Below are positions 1 to 10,900 of a DNA stretch of 64,000 nucleotides, piece after piece; positions within the stretch are counted from its first letter, which is position 1; each line of letters starts with the position of its first letter. Both the position numbers and the translations under genes were made by a program. The notes below the pieces were generated by a model, which was not told the DNA's origin, made no database searches, and saw nothing but the letters and a program-made list of their open reading frames with translations. The stretch is from Adiantum capillus-veneris (taxonomy: Eukaryota; Streptophyta; Polypodiopsida; Polypodiales; Pteridaceae). The stretch is from the NCBI GenBank assembly GCA_014529385.2, contig CM043948.1, forward strand, positions 75,943,291 to 76,007,290, written 5' to 3'.

Positions 1-862
1 TGTTTGTATTCACTATCATTTGTCACTATAGGTTGTCCATAACGATTAGAAGCAATTAAATCACGCACATCCCTTCTCTCATCAAGCTGAATCAAGTATG
101 GCAGTAGCTCCTCCAAGAGCATATTGTCAACCATCTTCTCAGCATCAAATTGTGGTGGAAAAATGCAATTGTTTGCTGGTGAAATACATCCCTTGTAAGG
201 AGAGTCATCAATAAGCACTGTTCTTTGTGGATCACATTCAAACCCCATGGCAATTTTGGCTAGAGGCTTGAACATTGCCTCAACGTTTGGATTGTCGGGT
301 CTAAACAATTTTTGAGTTTGAGCGGTGTAGCAAACATCTTGCGACCAAATTGCAAAGAAAGGCAATGTATCCTCAGCTAAGTTGTTTAGTGCTGCAAGGA
401 TTTGATACACATTATTCCTAGTAGCTGTCGACCAAATTGCAACATTAAACCTCTGTAAAATAGTCTTCAAGAATTGGATGCAACCTGGCCTGAGTATAAT
501 ATATCTTTTTGAATCCATTTGCACTGAGTTGTGGTGTGAGGATGGTTGAGGGGAACGTTTCAACAATAGACCATTTAAATCCAATATAATTGTAAGCATG
601 GATTTCTCAACATCTACGCTACATGACGTAGTACCAATTGGCAATAGCTCGTGAGTGGACTTTTCAGTCTCTTTTGATGTATGTTGCATTTTTGAAGCAT
701 CGATTTCTTGGTTCTCATTATTGGAAGCTTGCTCAAGTTGCACAACACTAGACTCTAGTATAGAAATATCATCCATCTTGGGCACTTTAGAAACCATAGA
801 ATCTATGGATTCTATAGTTGTTGACTGAACCATAGGAGCATTATCCATCCCAGTTTGTGAAT
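1..862 (-). CDS. FCP1/NLI-type HAD phosphatase domain exon (partial, off left edge)
   Basis: An open frame reads without a stop from 862 to the left edge, about 287 codons. The first 90 residues are polar and look disordered. A HAD phosphatase domain of the FCP1/NLI-interacting-factor type follows. Motif I is LDLNGLLL (about 584-561), with the nucleophile Asp kept and the usual second Asp replaced by Asn, as in a plant subfamily with DLNG. Motif II is WSTA near 430, and the metal-binding LIDDSP lies near 210. Such enzymes remove phosphate from Ser/Thr, classically on the RNA polymerase II tail; the substrate here is unknown. The exon starts after a good acceptor (ttttcttag), so it is either a downstream exon or starts at its own Met at 848. 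Its phase also fits the donor at 4652, so it may be an alternative 3' exon of the neighbouring SET gene. Domain call is firm; gene structure is not. Confidence 0.75.
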
Positions 863-1503
863 CTAAGAAAACACACACACAAATGGTATCTCAAAACCAC
901 TAGAATTTTATTCACCATATTTATATGTAGAACTCCTAGTAAGAAATTTATTTAAGGTAAAGTCGTTGTTAGAATCCTTGCAACCATTTTCAGCATTCGT
1001 ACACCAAACACCACTTGTCTAAAATACAATCTACTAACTCAACATTTTCCATCCTACACTTTATTAAAGATGAGTACTTAAAGTGAAAACTAAAAGCCAC
1101 CTTGTTGAGGAAACATGGATACAAGGTCCACCAAATGTCCAACCTAGACTACAAGCAAACAATTAGAGATTTGGCTTAGATTTGGATTCAAAGGCCACCA
1201 CTTATTCAAGTAAGATAACTCCACTTGTTTAAGACAGTAATGTTTGAAGCCCCACCACTTGTCCAACCTAGACATTGATTAAATTTTGGTAAGATTTATC
1301 ACAAATCTAGAGTAGAATCAAGATTCTATGGCCAAGGTAGTCAAATAAGTTAGACAACACACAAAGCATAAGAGCACTTTAGATTCTCGTTGAGCATAAA
1401 CTAAACAATAATCAAATGTTATATTCACTTGAGATTTCATCCATGAAAAATGAAAATGATGCATGTACTTGAGATTTCCATCCATGTACAATACTTTACA
1501 ATG
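863..1503. repeat. Intron/intergenic DNA with diverged 'ccaccacttgtcc' motif copies
   Basis: Between the HAD exon and the SET exon there is no supported coding sequence. Diverged copies of the motif that builds the big satellite occur near 1127, 1197, 1249 and 1252, followed by 'aacctagac' spacers. This shows that the motif family also lies downstream of the SET exon. A short microsatellite (ac repeats near 871-883) sits just upstream of the HAD exon acceptor. Confidence 0.6.
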
Positions 1504-2060
1504 TCAAGTAAAGTTATAGTCAGCAAACAACTCTTCTCCTGCTTCAACTTGACAAATAGTCTCAATGCATACATGGCCATATTCTTCTGACTTGATGTGT
1601 GAAGAGGTGCATTTATGCCAAGGTGGAAAATTTGGATCAAATGTATAGCGTACGTTGGGACAGACATTTGTACTGTGAGAACTATTTATATAGCCCGACA
1701 CGTTTCCTTCTTCTACACAACCAATAATGTATGATTGATCTTCCTCTTCTTCTATGTTTGGATCCTCTAGAAGAGAATATTTATAAGCTCTTGGAAATAT
1801 TTTGCATATCTTTTTCCAGTCTTGAAATCTATACTTATGCCCTCCATAGTTTAGAATAGTCAAACCACTTTCCAGGGTAGTATGCACAAATAGCCCATAA
1901 CCAGCTCCTTCAATACATGAAAGTCGCACTTCAAAATCCACACCGTTAATATGGAAAATTACATCTTTGGGAATAGGAAAAGTTGGTGTCCCAAAAGGAT
2001 CTTCATGCCAATCATAGTGTGAAATACATCTAGTTTTTATATCACTTAACTCCTTTGTGT
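1504..2060 (-). CDS. SET-domain terminal exon (putative lysine methyltransferase)
   Basis: The exon opens after a clear acceptor (ctttttgcag, AG at 2062-2061) and reads about 185 codons to a TGA just below 1504. It contains a recognisable SET fold: GAGYGLF (the early GxG S-adenosylmethionine loop), a central INSSHSTNVCPNVRY that replaces the canonical NHSCxPN, and a closing GEELFADYNF matching GEELxxDY. SET proteins transfer methyl groups to lysines, usually on histones. The altered NHS motif leaves activity uncertain. The first two bases complete a codon left split by the donor at 4652, so it joins the upstream exon in phase across a 2.6-kb intron. No post-SET cysteine cluster follows; the frame stops immediately. 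Confidence is high for the fold, moderate for function. Confidence 0.72.
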
Positions 2061-4651
2061 CTGCAAAAAGAAGAAAATATTATGCATAAAATAATGACAA
2101 TATCAAAGAAAGATATCATTATTTTATAGTCCAATAGGTCTATTGTATGGAAGACTTAGAGTGCCTCTTACATGGTGCCTCCAAGGTTTCCAAAAAATAA
2201 AATCATTGGAAAAAAAGGCCACTGTGTCTCCAATCTATTGCCCATTTGAAGCATAGAGAGAACCAAGGTCCACCACTTGTCCAAGCTAGACATGGAGCAT
2301 TGACACAAGATCCAACACTTATCCAAGAACCCTATAGTATATGTGGTAACATGGGATGCATTGATGCAACAAAAGTAGTCTAGCCTCCTCATCCATCTCT
2401 TTTTTCTTGTAGCCTAGAGGGATTAGTTTCAAGGTCTATCACTAGTCAAAAACTACACATAGAACATTGATACAAGGTTCCACCACATGTGAAACCTATC
2501 ATCTCTAGTAGCATGGATGGTTTGATATCAAGGTTCACTGCGTGTCCTACCTATACTCTATTGTAGCATAGAGATTCTGGTTTGGTGGTACTACACTTGT
2601 CCAAACTTGGCTTGTTGTTGATATCTGGAGGTAATCAAGGGTCCTCCACTTGTCCAAGTTAGGCATATAAAACAATTGCAAGGTCCACCATGTGTACAAC
2701 ATATGATTGATTATAGCATGCATGGTCTTATTTCATGGGCAACCATCTTCTCTCCAACATGTGTCCAACCTCGGCTCCATTGAAGCATGGAGAGAAGCAA
2801 GGTCCACCACTTATCAAAGCTATTATTTTCTCCCAGTGCTTTCAAAACCCATAATACGTTGTACATGGGGGGGGGGGGGATTCTTGTTTCAAGGTCCACC
2901 ACTTGGCTAAGATTGGATCCATTGAAACATAAAGAGAAGCAAGCTCTACCATTTGTCCAAGCTAGGTGCCATTGAAACATGAAAACCCCATAATATGTTG
3001 TATACGGGGGGTTTTTTCACGGTCTACCACTTGTCTAAGCTATGGTCCATTGGAACATGGAGAGAATCAAAGCTCCACCACTTTTCTAAGCTAGGATCCA
3101 TTGAAACATGGAGAGAAGCAAGCTCCATTGTTTGTCTAAGCTAGGCTCCATTGGAACATGGAGAAAACAAGCTCCACCACTTGCCTATTATTGCATAGAG
3201 ATTCTGGTTTGAAGGTCCACCACTTGTCCAACCTTGCCTTCATGTATGGAGATAATAAAGAGTGCAATGCTTCTCTAAGCTAGGGACATAAAAGAGTTTC
3301 AAGGTCCACTACATATACGATCTATGATGGGTTGTAGCATGGGAGGTTTCATTTTAAGGTTGACCACTTCTCCAGCTCCGCTTGTCCAACCTCAGATCCA
3401 TTGAAGAATGGAGAATAAAGGTGTACCAACTCTCCAAAATAGGCAAGAAAATCTCTATAAAACCCATGAATTGTTAATATATGCTATGCTGTGGAGTTTT
3501 GTTTGAAGGTCCACTCCTTATCCAAGCTACAATCCATTGAAGCATGGAAATAAGTAAGATATATCTATAGTCCAAGATAGGATCCATTGAAACATAGAGA
3601 GAATCAAGGTCCACCACTTGTCCAAGCTATGCATGGGTAATTGATATAAGGACCACTACGTTTTCACCTATACTATGCTCTATCATGGATGGTTTCATAT
3701 ACCACCAATTTTCCAACCTATTTAGTAGGTTGTATTATGGGGGTTTGGTTTCAAGGTACTTCACTTGTCTAAGGTGGGTTCCATTGAACCATGGAGAGAA
3801 ACAATGTCTACCACTTGTCCGAAATATGCTCCTTTAAAACATAAAAGCAAGGTCCACCACTTGTCCAAGCTAATGTTTCTCTCCATTGAAGCATGGAGAG
3901 AAACAAGGTCTACCACCTGTCCAAAATATGCTCCATTGAAACATAAAAGCAAGGTCCACCACTTGTCCAAGCTAATATAACAAATGGGTGTTGGTTACAA
4001 GGTGTACCACACTTGTCTAAACTAGTCTCCATGCAAGGTCCACCACATGTCCAAGCTATATGATCTTGGTTTGAAGGTCTACCACACCTCTTGAAATTAG
4101 GATCCATGTAAGGTCCACCTTTTGTCAAGCTATGCCTTTAGTGAGTACTAAAACTAAGTAAATTGCAGTACTTAAATACCTTTCCAAGCTCATTAAGATT
4201 TTGGTCTCTAAGGCCACCACCACATGTCTAATCTATGCTCTAATTGATTACTTATGCTAGTTCTCAAAGTCCAAACATAAGCTCCCTTCTAGCAAGGTTA
4301 GTTTAAATTTAGGCTCCAACACCTGTCTAAGCTAGGTTCAATTTATGAAGCATCACCATTTAACCATGCTACGATCTAATGTATCATATCAAGGGGGTAT
4401 TGATAAAAGGTCCAAAACTTATTGAGTTCAAGCTCTTAAGTAATTAAGTCTTTGTGAGTATTAAATGTTATAGTTTTAGTCTAAAGATCCACCATTCAAA
4501 AACTCAAGTAATTTATTATTTACATTCAAACCTTGAATGCTTGAGATAAAAAATACAAACTCAATCAATACTATATAAAGCAAAATCTAACATTAAGAGT
4601 ATCAAATCAGTAACAAGAAACACTAACATGCACAAGAAACTCAAAACATAC
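2061..4651 (-). repeat. 2.6-kb intron filled with diverged satellite-motif copies
   Basis: The donor is gtatgt (4651-4646) and the acceptor is gcag (2064-2061). The phases on both sides agree (1 base + 2 bases), which supports this as one intron. Nearly the whole interval is made of degenerate units starting with 'aaggtccaccacttgtcc' followed by 'aagctaggctccattgaaacatggagagaagcaag' type spacers, cut here into short pieces. These are older, more diverged relatives of the 7.9-18 kb array. A 12-G run lies at 2868-2879. Small open frames here that read as repeated DKWWTL are satellite translated by chance. Confidence 0.65.
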
Positions 4652-6031
4652 GTGTCTCCATTTCCAAAAAGTCCTCCATTGACAGAGGATGTTGTTGTTG
4701 TTCTTCTTCTTCTCTTTGTGGAGAGCACTCCTCTGTAACAGGCACAATGTCATCTGATTGCGAAGTGGATTGTTGAAGTCCAGCCCATTTTTCTATATCT
4801 TCATGAGACTTAGCAAAGTCTAGCAGCATGGTCTCCACGTTTTTTGCCTCCTCCACACTATCAATTAAGCATATAACTTCTTTTTTCTGTTGTATTCCTT
4901 CTTGTGCAACCAAGGAGCCATCACCAAAAACATCAACAAGCTTGCGGTCTTCAAAACAATATGTACGAATGTAGTGCTTGACCAAAGCTCTTTTTTTGGC
5001 CTCCAAATATTGCAAATCTGACATATCGTTATCTGCTACTTGAAGAAGAGAACAATCAATTGGCATGGGATGTTCCTCTGATCTTCTTCTCAGGTCTTCA
5101 AATGCATTGCCTTGTCCCAAGAAGGCAATAACTGTTAGGAATTGAATTGCTCCTTTGCAAGGAGCTGATGGAAAGTGATGCAATGCACCACAACAATGGT
5201 AGCTCAGATTATCTCCCATGGCGTGAAAGGCACATTGCAATTTTGTGAAGTTAGTGAAATCCACAAATGCAAGAAAGACAAATCCAGGATCTGTTGACCC
5301 TCCAGCAATAGCCAAGATCCCATCCAAAGCATTGTTAAATGTCTCCTCACTCCACTTCAAATTGCCTCCAACGTTTTTTGTCATATCTAAAACACATAAG
5401 CCAATAGGCACTTTATTATTGAAGTGGCGCATCAAGTAGAGATTGCCTTCCATTTGTAGGCTCACCACATAGATTGACCATGGCAAATCTCTAGGCTCAG
5501 TTTTCTCCTTTTGAAGGTGAATTGCCCATTGCATGTATTTTATTGCTCCATCTGGAAAAGCCATTTTCTTTGTTCCACGCGTCAAACTAGATTTGATCCA
5601 TTCCTCGCATAGCATTAAAATTGTTTTATAAACAACATCATTGATGTTATACATTTTGACCACCTCCTCCAGTCTTTACATGGTGAAGACTCATTCAAAT
5701 TGTTGAAGCCTTCAAGAAGTGCATCTTGAATCAATTTGTCTTGCTTCAACTGCTTGATTCGATCATACATGTCAGTTGCATCACCATCCTTTGCACTCTT
5801 TGACAGTAAAATCTTCTCATCTCTAATCTCTTCTTGAATAGTCTTTACCTCTGATTCCTCAAGGCCACAAAGGTATCTAAATACAGTTGTTGGGGGTTTC
5901 TTATTCTCCTCTTCTAGCTTTTCAATGATTTCTATCCAGCAATCATAAACTAAATCAGAGTACGTGACCATGTGTGCCTGTTTAGCAATCCAACTTGCTG
6001 CTGCACTCATTCTTGCCAATCGAAGAAAAGC
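4652..6031 (-). CDS. Middle exon(s) of the ParB/DGQH-SET gene, with an internal frame break
   Basis: The exon starts after tctttttag at 6031 in phase 0 and ends at the donor 4652. The first 120 residues (6031 to about 5670) are charged and partly coiled-coil. The next 335 residues (5663-4652) include a well-ordered hydrophobic region with no family I recognise, then a Glu- and Gln-rich tail. The two parts are in different frames, meeting between 5663 and 5615. Either a 1-base indel has broken the gene, or a short intron is hidden: a GT-AG pair at 5768-5674 has the right phases, but its acceptor has a poor pyrimidine tract and it would remove coding-looking helix. The flanking introns are in good order, so the gene is either recently broken or still functional. 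Confidence 0.6.
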
Positions 6032-6115
6032 CTAAAAAGAAATAGAGAAATAATTAAACTATTGAGCAAGATTTGTTAATTAAACACTATCAAAAAGACA
6101 AAGAAAATAACTTAC
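6032..6115 (-). other. 84-bp intron
   Basis: A GT-AG intron in phase 0 with donor GATgtaagtt and acceptor tctttttag. It is AT-rich and contains a stop in the frame read from the upstream exon, as expected for a real intron. It shows that this locus is a spliced nuclear gene, not a retro-copy. Confidence 0.7.
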
Positions 6116-7303
6116 ATCCCATCCGGCACGAGATGCATGTCCCTCTGCAATTCCACTTGCTGCCTTTGGTGGTCGTCCTGAGAAGATCCATTGACTCCGT
6201 AAATGTCTCAATATTTGGCTGTAAGGTTGCTTGACATACAATGCCTGAGCCTCCTCATTTGCAATGGCAGATATAGCAGTTGCAACAAATGGAGGAGCAT
6301 TCACAACAATGCGAGCCTTTCTAAATTTATACACGCTAATCAGTCTTTCAAATATCTCTTTGTTGTTTTGTTCATTGTGAAGCAAAACTTTTGCAGCATA
6401 GATTGAATGCTGCCCATCAAGAATCCAATAATGATAATCTTTAATTTTTTGCTCCTCTACCTCTTCTACTGCCAAAGGAGTCCCCTTCTTTGATTTTGCA
6501 TTTCGAACAGGCATCAAATATGCACATGCTGCAGGCTTGGTCGTACTCCGTGAAAATCCAAATAACACACTTTCAGCGTGTTTTTTATCCATAATACGTG
6601 CATTATAGTGATCAGGAGCAAGCCAACAATTTTGAATAGGGATATCAAATTCCCTATATTGGAAAGGAAAATAATTTATGTACTTATTCATTCCACCTGT
6701 ATCTTTTTCTTGTCCTTTCATGGCCTCAGCTTCTAAAACATCTGGATCCACAATTCTCATCTTTGACATTGAACCCTCTGTTGATGAGGATGCCAAAGAT
6801 GCCTTGTCTACATCCAAAATGGAACTAGTTCGCTTAGCTGCTACTTTTTGCACTTTTGCTTGCTTCTTTGTGGATGGTGGTCGTGAAGCTTTCACCTTTT
6901 TTCGTTGTAGTGTGGCAATGATGGAGCTTTGAAGTTGATCTGCTGTGATGTTTGGATTTGATTCTGCAAACTTCCATCCTCGAGAAAACATTGTCTCTTC
7001 TTTGTTTCTAGACATGCGCTCCAATGCATATGCTCCTGGAGATAGTTGAAATTCTAGATTCATTGGAACTAGAATGTCAATGCATTCCACCTCCGGATGA
7101 CTATCAACTACAGAGACAGATGCTTCCACAACTTGTCCAACATCTTCAAACAAGCTGTCATTCTCCTTTTTGGCAATAAATAGATGCACCTTATGAAATT
7201 GTGCACCCTCTATACCATGTATGTCCAAATACCATTTCCTAACATCATTGCAAGTATAGTCAACTGAGACAGCAACCCTTGCAACCTGTTTTTTTGGAGC
7301 CAT
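6116..7303 (-). CDS. First coding exon: ParB/DGQHR-like domain protein
   Basis: The start is the ATG at 7303 (MAPKKQV), directly after a 3' splice site (tttgtttcag, exon from 7308). The 5' UTR is therefore spliced and the promoter lies further right, inside or beyond the satellite. The exon ends at a strong donor (gtaagt, from 6115) in phase 0. It encodes about 396 residues: an N-terminal third of unknown type, a Lys-rich, probably nuclear-localising stretch (about residues 145-175), then a region with NCWLAPDHYNARIMD, Pro-rich strands and YHYWILDGQHSIYAAK. The last two resemble the ParB/sulfiredoxin or DGQHR superfamily, whose members bind nucleotides or DNA in bacteria and phages. The diagnostic Arg after DGQH is Ser here. 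Downstream exons add a SET domain. Family assignment is tentative; exon structure is well supported. Confidence 0.62.
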
Positions 7304-7308
7304 CTTTC

Positions 7309-7926
7309 CTGAAACAAAAAAAACCAAATGTTATTTTAGCATATACTTTTTTGTAATGAATTAAGTTTGTGTGAATACAAGGTCCACCACTTGTTCAAGT
7401 TAGATCTAAGCAAGTATACATAGTAATCTTTTAAGCTAGTAAACTAAGGGAAGGGAGAAGTAAGGTCCACCACTTGTCCAAGCTCAGCTCTAGACAACAT
7501 GGAGAGATTCGAGGTCTACTAATTGTCTAATATAGGCTAACTATATTGAAACATAGAGAGAAGCAAAGGTCCACCACTTGTCCAATCTAGGGTCCATTGA
7601 AACATGGAGAGAAGGATGCTCCACCATTTGTCCAAAATAGGCTCCATTGAAACATGAAGAGAAGCAATATGCACCATGTCTTCGAGATGCTAGGCTCCAT
7701 TGAAATACCTTAAACCCACGATATTTTGTATATGTGGGGTTTAAATTCAAGGTCCACCACTTGTCCAACCTTTTTCCCCTAGTAGCATGAGTGGTTTGGT
7801 CTCAAGATTCACCACTTTTCCACTCTATGTCATTATATTAAGAAGATCTGGGTGTTAAGGTCCACCACTTGTCCAACCTATAAGGCTATATCTAAAATGG
7901 TATTATTTACCACCACTTGGAATGCA
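7309..7926. repeat. Gene-upstream flank grading into the satellite
   Basis: About 70 bp of AT-rich, intron-like DNA follow the acceptor. Then single, imperfect copies of the motif appear at about 7380, 7462 and 7570, and regular satellite units begin. I see no promoter element that I can assign to the gene. Confidence 0.55.
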
Positions 7927-10900
7927 CATGATAGGTTTTACATAGGGGTCTGGTTCCAAGGTCCACCACTTGTCCAAGCTAACTCTATTGAAACATAGAG
8001 AGAATCAAAGGTCCACCACTTGTCCAAGCTAGGCTCCATTGAAACATGGAGAGAAGGATGCTCCACCATTTGTCCAAGCCAGGTTCGATTGAAACATGAA
8101 GAGAAGCAAGCTGCACCATGTCTCCAAAATGCTAGGCTCCATTGAAATATCTTAAACCCATGATATTTCGTACATGGGGGGTTTACATTCAAGGTCCACC
8201 ACTTGTCCAACCTATTATCACTAGTAGCATGAGTGGTTTGGTCTCAAGATTCACCACTTTTCCACTCTATGTCATTATATTAAGAAGATCTGGGTGTTAA
8301 GGTCCACCACTTGTCCAACCTATAAGGCTATATCTTAAAGGGTATTCTTTCTGACCACTTGGAATGACCATGATAGGTTTTACATGGGGGTTTGGTTCCA
8401 AGGTCCACCACTTGTCCAAGATAACTCTATTGAAACATAGAGAGAAGCAAAGGTCCACCACTTGTCCAAGCTAGGGTCCATTGAAACATGGAGAGAAGGA
8501 TGCTCCACCATTTGTCCAAGATAGGCTCCATTGAAACATGAAGAGAAGCAAGCTGCACCATGTCTCCAAGATGCTAAGATCCATTGAAATACCTTAAACC
8601 ACGATATTTTGTACATGGGGGTTTACATTCAAGGTCCACCACTTGTCCAACCTATTATCTCTAGTAGCATGAGTGGTTTGGTCTCAAGATTCACCACTTT
8701 TCCACTCTATGTCATTACGTTAAGAAGATCTGGGTGTTAAGGTCGACCACTTGTCCAACCTATAAGGGTATATCTTAAAGGGTATTATTTCTCACCACTT
8801 GAAATGTCCATGATATGTTTTACATGGGGGTTTGGTTCCAAGGTCCACCACTTGTCCAAGCTAACTCTATTGAAACATAGAGAGAAACAAAGGTCCACCA
8901 CTTGTCCAAGCTAGGCTCCATTGAAACATGGAGAGAAGGATGCTCTACCATTTGTCGAAGCTAACTCTATTGAAACATTGGGTGTTTACATTCAAGGTCC
9001 ACCACTTGTCCAACCTATTAACTCTAATAGCATGAGTGGTTTGGTCTCAAGATTCACCACTTTTTCACTCTATGTCATTATATTAAGAATATCTGGGTGT
9101 TAAGGTCCACCACTTGTCCAACCTATAAGGCTATATCTTAAGGGTTATTCTTTCTCACCACTTGGAGTGACCATGATAGGTTTTACATGGGGGTTTGGTT
9201 CCAAGGTCCACCACTTGTCCAAGATAACTCTATTGAAACATAGAGAGAAGCAAAGGTCCACCACTTGTCCAAGCTAGGGTCCATTGAAACATTGAGAGAA
9301 GGATGCTCCACCATTTGTCCAACATTGAAAATGAAGAGAAGCAAGCTACACCATGTCTCCAAGATGCTAAGCTCCATTGAAATACCTTAAACCCATGATA
9401 TTTCGTATATGGGGGGTTTACATTCAAGGTCCACCAGTTGTCCAACCTATTATCTCTAGTAGCATGAGTGGTTTGGTCTCAAGATTCACCACTTTTCAAC
9501 TCTATGTCATTATATTAAGAATATCTGGGTGCTAAGGTCCACCACTTGTCCAACCTATAAAGATATATCTTAAACTTTATTCTTTCTCACCACTTGGAGT
9601 GACCATGATAGGTTTTACATGGGAGTTTGGTTACAAGGTCCACCACTTGTCCAAGCTAACTCTATTGAAACATAGAGAGAAGCAAAGGTCCACCACTTGT
9701 CCAAGCTAGGCTCCATTGAAACATGGAGAGAAGGATGCTCCACCATTTGTCAAAGATAGGCTCCATTGAAACATGAAGAGAAGCAAGCTGCACCATGTCT
9801 CCAAGATGCTAGGCTCCATTGAAATACCTTAAACCCATGATATTTCGTACATGGGGGGTATACATTCAAGGTCCACCACTTGTCCAACCTATTATCCTTT
9901 AGTAGCATGAGTGGTTTGGTCTCAAGATTCACCACTTTTCCACTCTATGTCATTATATTAAGAAGATCTAGGTTTTAAGGTCCACCACTTGTCCAACCTA
10001 TAAGGCTAGATCTTAAAGGTTATTATTTCTCACCACTTGGATGACCATGATATGTTTTACATGGGGGTTTGGTTCCAAGGTCCACCACTTGTCCAAGCTA
10101 ACTCTATGGAAACATAGAGAGAAGCAAAGGTCCACCACTTGTCCAAGCTAGGCTCCATTGAGACATTTAGAGAAGGATGATCCCCCATTGGTGGAAGATA
10201 GGCTCCATCGAAACATGAAGAGAAGCAAGCTGCACCATGTCTCCAAGATGCTAGGCTTCATCGAAATACCTTAAACCCAGGATTTTGTACATGGGGGGTT
10301 TACATTCAAGGGCCACCACTTGTCCAAGCTATTATCGCTAGTAGCATGAGTGGTTTTGTCTCAAGATTCACCACTTTTCCACTCTATGTCATTATATTAA
10401 GAATATGTGGGTGTTAAGGTCCACCACTTGTCCAACCTATAAGTCTATATCTTAAAGGTTATTCTTTCTACCACTTGGAGTGACCATGATAGGTTTTATA
10501 TGGGGGTTTGGTTCCAAGCTCCACCACTTGTCCAAGCTAACTCTATTGAAACATAGAGAGAAGCAAAGGTCCACCACTTGTCCAAGCTAGGCTCCATTGA
10601 AACATGGAGAGAAGGATGCTCCACCATTTGTCCAAGATAGGCTCCATTGAAACATAGAGAAGCAAGCTGCACCATGTCTCCAAGATGCTAGGCTCCATCG
10701 AAAAACATTAAACCCATGATATGTCGTAGATGAGGGTTTACATTCAAGGTCCAACACTTGTCCAAGCTATTATTGGTAGTAGCTGAGTGGTTTGGTCTCA
10801 AGATTCACCACTTTTCCACTCTATGTCATTATATTAAGAATATGTGGGTGTTAAGGTCACCACTTGTCCAACCTATAAGGCTACATCTTAAAGGTTATTC

